In this document: one piece after another, positions 1 through 8,205 of the stretch
How the letters are laid out: each line of letters begins with the position of its first letter
Position numbering within the stretch: position 1 is the first letter of the stretch
Assembly: GCA_021604105.1 (NCBI GenBank)
Contig: BQIW01000025.1
Coordinates: 1 to 52,558 of the forward strand
Length of the DNA stretch: 52,558 bases
Direction: 5' to 3'
Source of the DNA: Nitrospirales bacterium
GTDB lineage: Bacteria; Nitrospirota; Nitrospiria; Nitrospirales; UBA8639
Made by a program: the position numbers and the translations under genes
Notes under the pieces: model-generated
What the model saw: only the letters and a program-made list of their open reading frames with translations
What the model was told of the DNA's origin: nothing
The model's database searches: none

Positions 1-53
1 TCATACGGATACAGCATCTTTCGTCCTAACTGCCAGTTATACACTTCAGGCAT
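1..53 (-). CDS. nxrB: Nitrite oxidoreductase beta subunit NxrB (N-terminus only)
   Basis: Only the first 17 codons are in the window; the gene continues past the left edge. The translation begins MPEVYNWQLGRKMLYPY, which matches the start of Nitrospira NxrB as I know it, the iron-sulfur electron-transfer subunit that carries electrons from the NxrA molybdenum site. A strong ribosome binding site (GGAGG, about 6 bases before the ATG) supports the start. It is in the same direction as nxrA but separated from it by a response regulator gene. The identification rests on a short peptide plus the position downstream of nxrA. Confidence 0.85.
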   Translation of the reverse strand, partial: MPEVYNWQLGRKMLYPY

Positions 54-110
54 TGTCGTCCTCCGTTTCGGTGAAAATGTCGGGGCTGAACGGTCGGAGT
101 CGGCCAACCC

Positions 111-530
111 TCAGGTCGGCAACCCCCCGGTATCAACCCAACAATCTCTTTTTCGTAAATTTCTTAAGGCCATGACCCTGTTTACCATATGACTGAGATT
201 GTGAAGATCTACAGTTTTGATCACTACCTCACAATTCCCTAATTCTTTCATTTCCTGTGGATCTACCCAACCTTCATATGCGGTAAAGATAATTGCTGGT
301 ACAGAAGAAATTTCTCGAATGGCATGCACGGTTTCCACCCCATTCATCCCACCCATTTTATAATCTACCAAGATCACATCAGGTTCATCCCTATGATCTC
401 TCAAAAATTCCATCAAGGCCTCTCCCGATTCAAAAACACGTATCATGCAATGAAAACGGGAAAGTTTTTTCGCAATATTTAACCGGACCACCTCATCATC
501 ATCCACCACAAATACAGAGGGCTTGCTCAC
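111..530 (-). CDS. Single-domain response regulator between nxrA and nxrB
   Basis: This 139-aa protein is a stand-alone receiver domain. The acidic pocket DDD is near residues 10-12, the likely phospho-acceptor Asp is in ILVDYKM (about residue 56), the switch Thr is in FTAYEG and the conserved Lys is in VVIKTVD. No DNA-binding or enzymatic output domain follows, so it probably acts by protein contact, in a phosphorelay, or as a phosphate sink. The start is a GTG preceded by AGGA at about 8 bases. It lies 58 bases before nxrB and about 170 bases after nxrA on the same strand, so it is likely co-transcribed with nxrB. No cognate histidine kinase is in the window. The receiver assignment is firm; the partner and role are unknown. 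Confidence 0.9.
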   Translation of the reverse strand: MSKPSVFVVDDDEVVRLNIAKKLSRFHCMIRVFESGEALMEFLRDHRDEPDVILVDYKMGGMNGVETVHAIREISSVPAIIFTAYEGWVDPQEMKELGNCEVVIKTVDLHNLSHMVNRVMALRNLRKRDCWVDTGGLPT

Positions 531-614
531 CGGCTGGTCCTATCATCTTGTTCATCTTGCTTCCCTCCATAGTTTTCATGCTAAAAGGCTGACAAGAATT
601 TTTTCAACGATCAC

Positions 615-695
615 TAAAAAAAGAAGGAGGCCGGGGGGAGGTATTCATCATATTTCTTTCTAGACGTCAATATAGAAAAAATATCCCCAGCCTCC
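615..695 (-). terminator. Terminator-like hairpin just after nxrA
   Basis: Read on the minus strand, about 8 bases after the nxrA stop codon, GGAGGCTGGGG pairs with CCCCGGCCTCC (10 of 11 pairs) across a loop of roughly 50 bases and is followed by TTCTTTTTTT. The stem and T-run look like an intrinsic terminator or attenuator, although the loop is long. It lies between nxrA and the receiver gene and could lower expression of the receiver and nxrB relative to nxrA, or define a processed 3' end. Confidence 0.55.
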
Positions 696-702
696 AACTC
701 AC

Positions 703-3700
703 CTACACTTTGATCCGGATATGATCACCCTTCAGCCATTTGATCATGAACTCATTCTCCTGGCCTGGCGTAAACCCGGTCCGAACCGGTTCCCACGGCC
801 CCCGTCCGCCGATGCCGCCATCCTCTGCTTTCGTGATCCGGATGAGACATTCCTTCGGCACCGTGTTGACCGCATGATGATCGATTTCAAAACCCCATTT
901 GAATTTCCACTTGTTAGCCATTTTCCCTGGCAACGAATCCAATTGGTGCATCGGCATCAGCCAACTGCGGGTAAAGGATTGCTGCGCCCCATACCGGAAG
1001 TTCGATTGATAGCCCGTATCCAGCGCAATCGCCCGTCCGTCCGGCCGGGTTTCATGGCCCTTCACCGACTTCGCGGTCGACACGTAGGGCGCATGCTTGG
1101 CCATCGTGACATGGTACGGGAAGGCCGGGTTGTACTTCGCCCGGATCATCAACCGCGCCACCTTGTAATACGGGTCACTGGGTTTCCACCCACGATACGG
1201 CCGGTCCACCGGGTTCCCATCGACGTAGACATAGTCCCCGTCGTTGATGCCGCGATCTTTGGCCGCTGATGGGTTGATATGGATTTGATGTTCCCCAACC
1301 CCCGGTGTCCGCTTGTCCATCCGATAGGCATCGCCAAAGTTGGATTCATACATCTGCACCCAGTCATTTACCGACCACTGGCTATGCACCCGATGCCGGG
1401 TCTTCGGCGTCACGCAATAGAACTGATACCCCTTCTCCCAGAGCGGATTGGCGTACCGTTTAATTTCCGCCCAAGGCAACTTGATGTTGCGGACGGTTTT
1501 ATCGTCATGATGTTGCGCCGTGATCGGAATCCCATAGTCATCCGGCCGGATATATGGATTGGATGACATGATCGCATTGGGCAAGTAAGGGGTGGCCTCC
1601 GTCCCTTCACGGTGCGAGATGAAGTTTTCCCCATATTCAATGGCTTCCGGCTCCACCCGGTAGGTCTCCAGGCGTCCGCTGCGCGTCCAATGCGGCTTCG
1701 ATTCATTGGTCTCTTCCCACAATGGAATACGAGGATAAGTCCGGGTCATCACCATCCAACCCTTTTCCGACTTCAACATCGTGTCCGCGTTATAACCATA
1801 CGACGTACTACCGGCATCCAACAACCGTTGCACATACACATCCACACGGTTGTCATAGACAAATTTAAAATAATCTTTAAATCGCCCATCCCCCGTTATT
1901 TCGGTGAGTTTGGCCGCGACGCCCGCGACCGTATCCAAATCGTTCCGCGTGTCATACAACGGCCGGATGCCACCTTTCCATACCTGCATCCAGGGGTTGG
2001 AGACGGTGGCGGTCATTTCAGGATAGGTAAACTCCATCCATCCGTTCACCGCAAATGACACATCGGCGTGATTCACATCTGATGTCATTTCAATGTCCTG
2101 AGTCACAATCGCTTCGATGTGGGGATCCACATTCTTGACCATGTCATAATGGTGTTTTGAATTATTGAGAATATTGACATTCGCCACCCATCGGAGCTTA
2201 CTCGGTGTCGGCATATGCGTCTTTCCGGTAAACACCCGTCGGCCATACTTGGGCGTATTCACAATCAACGCCGTATCACCGTGATTCCAGTAGGTCGTCT
2301 CTTCGCCATAATAATATGGACGGTAACTAATCTCTTTCCCATGGGCATTCGGATCCGTCGTGATCTTGAACGGATTTTCCCCGGTGTGGATCCCAATGCC
2401 TTCCCCCGACCATGGCGTGGCCGCCCAAACACCAACCTTATAGTTTCCTGACCATGTATGACATCCCGAACCGAATTTCCCCATGTTTCCGGTCAGGGTC
2501 ATCACCATGGCCGCCGCACGCCCCATCGACGTCATATGAAAATAATGGCAGACGCCTTCTCCATTATGAATGGCGGCCGGTTTGATGGTCCCGTTATCTC
2601 GAGCCCATCGCACAATAAGGTCTTTCGGACATCGATTAATTTGGTGGACCGTATCCAGATCGTAATCCTGAAGATGGACCTGATACATCTGGTAAAGGGG
2701 CATGACATCTGCCTCTCGCCCACTCAGTAATTTCACCCTGAACGATCCCGTCAACGCCGGATCGAGACCGCTGTTCTTAAAGTGCCAACCCACCAGTTCT
2801 CGGTGAAGCGGGACCGCCTTGTCCTGATTGAGATCCCACACCATAAACCCTCCAAGGCGAGCGATCTGCGAAGACGAAAGCCCTTGCACTTTACCCGAGT
2901 AAGTTTTGGAGAAATCCGGGAAGGCGAAATCTTTAATGACATCGCGCGGATCCAAATATTGCAGAGTATCCGTGCGAATCAACAAGGGTAAATCCGTGCT
3001 GGATCGAATAAAATCGCTGTCCTGAAGACCATCGTCTAAAATAATTTTGCAGGCCCCGAGAAATAACGCTCCATCTGTTTCGGGACGGACCGGCATCCAA
3101 TAGTCGGCCCGTTGTGCCGTTGGATTGTATTCCGGGGTAATGACCACCACTCGACCACCCCGTTCAATAGACTCCAGCTTCCAATGAGCTTCCGGCATCT
3201 TGTTTTCGACGAAATTTTTGCCCCAACTTGTATTCATCTTGCTGAATCGCATATCGGAAAGATCACAGTCGATGGCTTGCGCTCCGGACCAGAATGGTTG
3301 CGAAGGATCCTGGTCACCGTGCCAGGTCAAATTATTAAAATACCGCCCACCCTGGGCATTATCCGGTCCAACTTTTCTCACCCAACTATCCAACAAAGCT
3401 CCACATCCACCGTTCATTCGGGTAATGCCCATTTTGCCTATGACACCCAACACGGGCATACCGGCACGGAATTTCATGCTCCGCACACCTGAGCCCTTCA
3501 TCATCTCGATCATTTCCGGAGGATACCCTTGTTCCCGTAGTCGCCTGGCACCGGCCTCGCCGCTATACCGGTTGGCGATCACGATCATGGCCTTGGCCAA
3601 ATAGGTAAACGCGGTATCCCAGGAGACCCGCAACATATCATCCAAATAGCGCGCATTGAATTTATATTTCGTCATGACCGTTGGGTCTAATTCAGGACTT

Positions 3701-4140
3701 CCGTCATCCATCCAGGCTTTCCAGCCGCGCCGCATCAAAGGCCCCTTTAAACGATATGGACCATACACCCGGCGATGGTAGGTATACCCCTTCAAACACA
3801 TCCGGGGATTATGGGCAAAAGTTCCCCGATTCCCGTACATATCCTCATAGGTTTGATGATCGTAGTTTTGCTCTACGCGCATCACGACCCCGTTCCGGAC
3901 AAACGCACGAATACGACAGGCATGCGTGTCATTCGGGGAACAACACCAGGTAAAGGAACTGTCATACCGGTATTGATCGTGGTAGACCCGCTCCCAGGAG
4001 CGATCAGGGTATTCACCCAATGGATTGCCCACCTCCACAACGGGTTGTAATGCCGTCAATGCCAACGCGTTATCCGCCAACGCCACAGCAGCCACAGTGC
4101 CTGCCGTCATTTTTAAAAATTGTCTTTTTGTTACCAACAT
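703..4140 (-). CDS. nxrA: Nitrite oxidoreductase alpha subunit NxrA
   Basis: This is the catalytic molybdopterin subunit that oxidises nitrite to nitrate, in the type II DMSO reductase family. The protein is 1145 aa, the size expected for Nitrospira NxrA. It starts with a Tat-like signal (TKRQFLKM, a KR rather than RR pair, then a hydrophobic stretch ending in DNALA), consistent with the periplasmic orientation known for Nitrospira. The iron-sulfur ligand region follows with Cys in WCCSPNDTHACRIRA (about residues 66-80) and NPRMCLKG (about 112-119). The stretch YFNNLTWHGDQDPSQPFW is typical of the enzyme. I chose the ATG at 4140 because AAGGAGG sits 8 bases upstream; a TTG one codon earlier is in frame. 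A small membrane protein and a cytochrome bd-like gene precede it on the same strand, suggesting an electron-transfer operon. Confidence 0.97.
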   Translation of the reverse strand: MLVTKRQFLKMTAGTVAAVALADNALALTALQPVVEVGNPLGEYPDRSWERVYHDQYRYDSSFTWCCSPNDTHACRIRAFVRNGVVMRVEQNYDHQTYEDMYGNRGTFAHNPRMCLKGYTYHRRVYGPYRLKGPLMRRGWKAWMDDGSPELDPTVMTKYKFNARYLDDMLRVSWDTAFTYLAKAMIVIANRYSGEAGARRLREQGYPPEMIEMMKGSGVRSMKFRAGMPVLGVIGKMGITRMNGGCGALLDSWVRKVGPDNAQGGRYFNNLTWHGDQDPSQPFWSGAQAIDCDLSDMRFSKMNTSWGKNFVENKMPEAHWKLESIERGGRVVVITPEYNPTAQRADYWMPVRPETDGALFLGACKIILDDGLQDSDFIRSSTDLPLLIRTDTLQYLDPRDVIKDFAFPDFSKTYSGKVQGLSSSQIARLGGFMVWDLNQDKAVPLHRELVGWHFKNSGLDPALTGSFRVKLLSGREADVMPLYQMYQVHLQDYDLDTVHQINRCPKDLIVRWARDNGTIKPAAIHNGEGVCHYFHMTSMGRAAAMVMTLTGNMGKFGSGCHTWSGNYKVGVWAATPWSGEGIGIHTGENPFKITTDPNAHGKEISYRPYYYGEETTYWNHGDTALIVNTPKYGRRVFTGKTHMPTPSKLRWVANVNILNNSKHHYDMVKNVDPHIEAIVTQDIEMTSDVNHADVSFAVNGWMEFTYPEMTATVSNPWMQVWKGGIRPLYDTRNDLDTVAGVAAKLTEITGDGRFKDYFKFVYDNRVDVYVQRLLDAGSTSYGYNADTMLKSEKGWMVMTRTYPRIPLWEETNESKPHWTRSGRLETYRVEPEAIEYGENFISHREGTEATPYLPNAIMSSNPYIRPDDYGIPITAQHHDDKTVRNIKLPWAEIKRYANPLWEKGYQFYCVTPKTRHRVHSQWSVNDWVQMYESNFGDAYRMDKRTPGVGEHQIHINPSAAKDRGINDGDYVYVDGNPVDRPYRGWKPSDPYYKVARLMIRAKYNPAFPYHVTMAKHAPYVSTAKSVKGHETRPDGRAIALDTGYQSNFRYGAQQSFTRSWLMPMHQLDSLPGKMANKWKFKWGFEIDHHAVNTVPKECLIRITKAEDGGIGGRGPWEPVRTGFTPGQENEFMIKWLKGDHIRIKV

Positions 4141-4192
4141 CAAACACTCCTCCTTACAAAGGTTGAAAGTTCTGGCTCACGATACGAACCCT

Positions 4193-4381
4193 TTATTCCT
4201 CCTTTCTTAGAGACTGCCTCAACCGATGTCTTTCCCAAACATCCAATTCGGCAGGTATGGCCACCGCGGTTTTTGGGGGATCGACCATAAGATTGGCCCA
4301 TCCCAACAGTAAGACTCCCACGAAGCTGACGATCCCGAAGATCATTTCAATCAGAGGATTGGCAACCCAGAATTCCATCAT
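4193..4381 (-). CDS. Small single-pass membrane protein upstream of nxrA
   Basis: This 62-aa protein has one hydrophobic segment near its N-terminus (about residues 9-31, PLIEMIFGIVSFVGVLLLGW) followed by a charged tail. The start is the ATG at 4381 because AAGGAG lies 6 bases upstream; the longer 68-aa reading would place that ribosome binding site inside the gene. It sits about 50 bases before nxrA and about 140 bases after the bd-like gene. By position it may be an accessory subunit of the cytochrome bd-like complex, comparable in size to the small subunits of oxidases, but there is no sequence match that I recognise. Confidence 0.7.
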   Translation of the reverse strand: MMEFWVANPLIEMIFGIVSFVGVLLLGWANLMVDPPKTAVAIPAELDVWERHRLRQSLRKEE

Positions 4382-4519
4382 CTCGCTCTCCTTCACCATT
4401 CAATCAGTCCGTGTATGCGCCTCACCTTGAATAAGTGAACGCGCCTTTCAAACCCGATCTGGCGCTGATTCTATGAATCCATCATTCATTCACCCCTCAT
4501 AGTTTTCCCATGAAATCCA

Positions 4520-6505
4520 TCAGGAGCGACTGGCCGTTTGAGGCGTGAACTGCGGCACAGCGGGTGATTCCGGCACCTTCGGCATCTCAGGTACCGGCGA
4601 TTTTTTACCGGCAAATGCCGCCAGCCAGAACACGAATAGAATAGTCGACCAGAACAGCAGAACGTTGAAGGAGATCATATTCGCGGCAAACCCGATTGTG
4701 TGGGTATAGGCCCAGGGCGAGTTATCCCGCATCACCTCGTTGACATGCCAGAAGAGGCGGACCGACGAACGGATGTATCCCATCAACGCCATCATCCAGG
4801 TAAATTCCGTGGCCAGTGCAATCAGGGCATATTGCGATCTCGCCGGCATTTTGCCCCATTGAATAGGGCCGGCCATCCTGGCATTTTTCAGCATGGCCAG
4901 ATTCATCGGCATCATTAACAAAAGGCAGGACATTGTGGTGGCCACCTGGGGTACCGAAAGTCCAATCCGGACATTGGCCGGAATAAAATACCCGTAGATA
5001 GCTAACCAAATAATATTGAGACTTCCGATCACGAAAAAACAGGTCATAAAAATATTGCCGAACTTTTTCCATTTCACTGCCGGAATCAAATTGCCTCGCT
5101 GATACCAAATGAAACTCACAATCGTCACAATGATGAGCATATTGATTCCGCCATTTTTGGCAGACATCACCCCATAGTTGCCTAAAACGGGATGCTGTTG
5201 CCCTCCCATGGCTTTCAACTCAGCCGGGGTCATCACAATGGTGTGGGGCGTGATAAATACCAGAAGCCCCACGATCGCAATAAACACCAGATATTTAATA
5301 TATCGTTGAAATCGTTCCGCACCGGGCATCCGTCCGAAGCATTGCCACAAGTAATAACTCGTACTCAGAAAGAGGGCACCGATCATGGTGGCCTGAATGA
5401 TAAACAACCAGGCGAGGAGGCCTCCCATCAGGGTAATGCCCATTTGCTGGCGATAGGCATACACCTCCCGCATGAGCCAATAACCCGCAAACGGCAATGG
5501 GATAAGGAAAATGACTGCAATAAACATTGCGACGTATCCCATCCAGTCGTAATGGGCACGCTCTTCATCAGTTTTAGCGGATAAAAATCGATAGGCCGCG
5601 TAGGCGGCCACGACGCTGCCACCGAAAGCCATATTTCCTAAAATTCGATGAACATTCAGCGGATTCCACAACGCGCTATGAATCGCATGCCAAATATTCC
5701 CGAGGTATCGTCCTTGTTCGTCCACCCCTGCCGGTGACATCATGAAGGCGATCCACGAATTCGCCAAAAACATCAGCACGGTTCCAATGACATTCAGGAC
5801 CACGGCAATACTCAGATGCACCCATTTCAAAACCCCTTCTCTCATCCTGTCCCATCCATAGTAGTAGATATACAGCGTTCCGCTTTCGGCGACGAAGAGC
5901 AGCGCGTAGATGTGCATGACAGGACGGAAAATCCCTGAGAGATAACTAAAAAATGTGGGATACAGTGTAAGAAAGGTGAAAAGAAGAATACCTCCAAGGA
6001 TCGCGGTCAACGAATATGCCGTCAGACTGATTCTGATGAAATCATAGGCCAACTGGTCGTATTTCTTGGCCATGGCCTTGTCTTTGGTCACCATGCCAAT
6101 GAACTCAATCACCATGCAGAAAATGGGAACGGCCAAGACGAAACTGCCGTAATACAAATGCTGCTGGTTCGCAACCCAAATCAGTACTCGACTTTCGAAA
6201 TTTCCATAGCGCGGATAATCATGCGTATTGTTGGCCGTGAGTGGCGCAGTCTCACTGGTTACTACTCCCTCTGTTTTGTAATAAATATCCCGTCCCATTT
6301 CGACCGGCGCTGCGTCTTCCTCACCCTCAACCACTTCCTGAGGAGGCTGAGGACTTTGCCCTCCCCCCGACGCGATGGCTTCACCATTTCCAAATAGGAC
6401 CGGTATCGCTACACCGATGGGAAGCAGCAACATTGCCGCAATCATGCCGACCAGAATAATTGCTCCATTTTTTTTAAGTTTCATTCCCCCACGCATTGCT
6501 CTCAT
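4520..6505 (-). CDS. Cytochrome bd oxidase subunit I-like membrane protein
   Basis: This 661-aa polytopic protein has more than ten hydrophobic segments and the general pattern of CydA-like subunits, for example VHRILGNMAFGGSVVAAYAA and PFAGYWLMREVYAYRQQMG. Nitrospira genomes are known to encode divergent bd-like proteins proposed to function as oxidases or in quinone-linked electron transfer. The N-terminus has a signal-like segment (about residues 10-40) and a Pro/Glu-rich acidic linker before the core; the C-terminal tail is Pro-rich (PVPEMPKVPESPAVP). I chose the ATG at 6505, preceded by GGGGGGAG; an in-frame start at 6694 would add 63 residues with no visible function. Same-strand placement before the small membrane protein and nxrA suggests a link with nitrite oxidation. 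I cannot tell whether all haem ligands are kept. Confidence 0.8.
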   Translation of the reverse strand: MRAMRGGMKLKKNGAIILVGMIAAMLLLPIGVAIPVLFGNGEAIASGGGQSPQPPQEVVEGEEDAAPVEMGRDIYYKTEGVVTSETAPLTANNTHDYPRYGNFESRVLIWVANQQHLYYGSFVLAVPIFCMVIEFIGMVTKDKAMAKKYDQLAYDFIRISLTAYSLTAILGGILLFTFLTLYPTFFSYLSGIFRPVMHIYALLFVAESGTLYIYYYGWDRMREGVLKWVHLSIAVVLNVIGTVLMFLANSWIAFMMSPAGVDEQGRYLGNIWHAIHSALWNPLNVHRILGNMAFGGSVVAAYAAYRFLSAKTDEERAHYDWMGYVAMFIAVIFLIPLPFAGYWLMREVYAYRQQMGITLMGGLLAWLFIIQATMIGALFLSTSYYLWQCFGRMPGAERFQRYIKYLVFIAIVGLLVFITPHTIVMTPAELKAMGGQQHPVLGNYGVMSAKNGGINMLIIVTIVSFIWYQRGNLIPAVKWKKFGNIFMTCFFVIGSLNIIWLAIYGYFIPANVRIGLSVPQVATTMSCLLLMMPMNLAMLKNARMAGPIQWGKMPARSQYALIALATEFTWMMALMGYIRSSVRLFWHVNEVMRDNSPWAYTHTIGFAANMISFNVLLFWSTILFVFWLAAFAGKKSPVPEMPKVPESPAVPQFTPQTASRS

Positions 6506-6963
6506 GTCTCTCCCCCCAAAATCATTTGACTCATCTGGCATGCAAACATTCTTTTTCGCTAAGAAATTTTTCATCAAGTTTTCCGACATTGCCGTCTTGT
6601 TGGTACGACCAATTTTCATTTTTATTTTTCTGTATATTGGTGAACGCTCTGCATGGGCCATGCCCAAAAAAAATAATTCAATGGCCTCAGACAATCCCTA
6701 GTAAATCATAGTGTGTGGGCCGTCTTTATCCGGGTGTTACATCCACAGGCCAATCATACGCCCACGAAAGGACGTGGTGGGTGGTGGTGGCCACCCACCG
6801 GTTTACGTGGCTGGACCCGGGAAAATGCAGGGAGTATAGAAGAGGGAAAAAACTAGGAGCATGACGAAGAACGATACGGTACCTGCAAACCCGATCACGC
6901 TTCGGAAGGGCGGGAGTCCCGAAGAGCACAATTGGGATCGGAGGATGTGGTCAGAAAGGCCAA
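6506..6963. other. Intergenic region upstream of the bd-like/nxrA genes
   Basis: No convincing gene is present. On the minus strand this should carry the promoter for the bd-like gene. A hairpin CCACG-N6-CGTGG followed by TGG lies at 6762-6780, with a GC-rich quasi-palindrome around GGTGGG...CCCACC just to its right (about 6778-6800). A single TGTTACA lies at 6734-6740. I see no clear -24/-12 or -35/-10 pair. Confidence 0.5.
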
Positions 6964-7557
6964 TTACACCGCAGGATCGAAAAGGTGCTGAAACATGGGG
7001 AATCGCATCGTACAAATATGCCCTCCCGCTAAAGCCGCCTCACACACATCGTGAGGAGAACGGATACCGGCGAGAAGTACCTGAGTGGAGAGACCATAGC
7101 TTCGAAAGACGGTGACAATGTCTCGAGTGATATCGTATCCGTTGGATTGATTGTCGCCGGAATGATCGAGGCAAATGGACACACACCAGGCACCGGCTTT
7201 GGCGGCAATCAAGGCTTGTGTGACGGAAAAACACAAAGACACATTCACCCGTATGCCTTCGGCTGTCAACCGCTTAGTCGCCTTGAGACCGTCAGGCGTC
7301 AAAGGACATTTCACCAAGACATTTTTGTGGATTTTCGATAATTCTTTGCTTTCCTTGACGATGGCCTCTTCTTCAATACTCAACACGCCGACACTGATCG
7401 GACTATCCACATGACGACAGATTTCTCGAATTCCCTGATAAAAATTCAGCCCCTGCTCGGTAACCAACGTGGCGTTCATGGCTATTCCATCCAGAATCCC
7501 CAGCCTGCCAATCTCATGAATTTCTGTGAGGCTCACCGTGTCGAGATAAAATTTCAT
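6964..7557 (-). CDS. Diverged TalC-type transaldolase / fructose-6-phosphate aldolase-like protein
   Basis: This 197-aa protein aligns along its length with the small transaldolase (TalC/FSA) barrel: MKFYLDT at the start, AMNATLVTEQG where the family has TTNPTL, the Schiff-base Lys in VLVKCPLTPDG (about residue 84), and VNVSLCFSVTQALIAAKAGA. Several usual features are altered. VSAEV is ISVGV, losing the conserved Glu; the S(P/T)F-G-R-DD segment reads VSICLDHSGDN; and the C-terminus stops about 15-20 residues early, after FQHLFDPAV. The fold is therefore probable, but standard aldolase or transaldolase activity is doubtful. It may act on a different substrate or be decaying. It sits upstream of the bd-like/nxrA genes in the same direction. 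Confidence 0.75.
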   Translation of the reverse strand: MKFYLDTVSLTEIHEIGRLGILDGIAMNATLVTEQGLNFYQGIREICRHVDSPISVGVLSIEEEAIVKESKELSKIHKNVLVKCPLTPDGLKATKRLTAEGIRVNVSLCFSVTQALIAAKAGAWCVSICLDHSGDNQSNGYDITRDIVTVFRSYGLSTQVLLAGIRSPHDVCEAALAGGHICTMRFPMFQHLFDPAV

Positions 7558-7824
7558 GAACGTTCATTACTCATGAACAGGAATGACCTTTCTCGCCGTT
7601 ACAAGCCCTGCCGCAATCATGGCGTACCACTCTCACCTCACTTCCTTTAAAGAGAATGAGGCTCAGGACAACAACTCTCTTTATTTGATCTCAATTAGCT
7701 GGCTTAGCGTTGCTATGCATACAATAAGCCAGGGTTCGTTTGATAACCCATCAGGTAAAAATTCATAAAATTTACGTTGATTCACATAAAATGCTCATGG
7801 GGTGATGAAGATGGAATTGCATAG

Positions 7825-7840
7825 CCACGAGAAACCGTGG
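7825..7840. repeat. CCACG-N6-CGTGG hairpin, second copy
   Basis: The arms CCACG and CGTGG are separated by six bases and followed by TGG. The element at 6762-6780 has the same layout and a similar loop (AAAGGA there, AGAAAC here). The two copies flank the talC-like gene. Neither has a T-run, so they are not ordinary terminators. Confidence 0.35.
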
Positions 7841-7970
7841 TGGTCTCACGATTCAAACCTTTCTATTCCGTGACTGGTCTTCCGCCGAGATGTCAAAAAA
7901 ATTGGAAAAGGAGAAGTGGAGAAAGGAGGAGGAGTTTAAAAATATGTGAGGTGATTCGCTAGATTCTCGT

Positions 7971-8150
7971 TGAACGCCAAGGACCTCACTTTCTAATCCG
8001 GGCACGGAGCGTATTTGTGGCCAATCTGAATTGTGACGATGTGCCATGCCCAACTCGATCTGCCAACTGCTGCCGGCCAAATGACTGGAAAATAGATGGC
8101 CGCGTGCAAAATCGACTATTCCAGCCGGGGCTTCGGTGCGAACGTCCCGT
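7971..8150 (-). pseudogene. Decayed C-terminal tail of a sigma54-dependent regulator
   Basis: This stretch resembles, base for base over long runs, the 3' end of the intact regulator at 16227-17762. Shared blocks include CTTTCTAATCCGG, CTCGATCTGCCAA and a match around TTCCAGCCGGGGC. On the minus strand a short frame still reads SSWQIE, the counterpart of SNWQIE in the intact Fis-type helix-turn-helix, but frameshifts and substitutions break it. The AAA+ and GAF parts are missing. It is best read as the remnant of a third GAF-AAA+-Fis activator. Confidence 0.7.
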
Positions 8151-8205
8151 TACAAAAAATCAAGCGGCACCAGCACCAGTCAAGATCCATCCCTTCAATG
8201 AATCT

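Noticed and set aside
721-4050. Several long plus-strand ORFs opposite nxrA
   Set aside because: They are antisense frames of a high-confidence gene, rich in Arg, Pro and His, with no domains or ribosome binding sites.
6506-6694. Longer N-terminus (63 extra residues) of the bd-like protein
   Set aside because: The extension has no recognisable feature, and a good ribosome binding site lies before the ATG at 6505.
6734-6740. Single TGTTACA upstream of the bd-like gene
   Set aside because: It is one copy only, without the clustering or promoter-like element seen before the coiled-coil genes.
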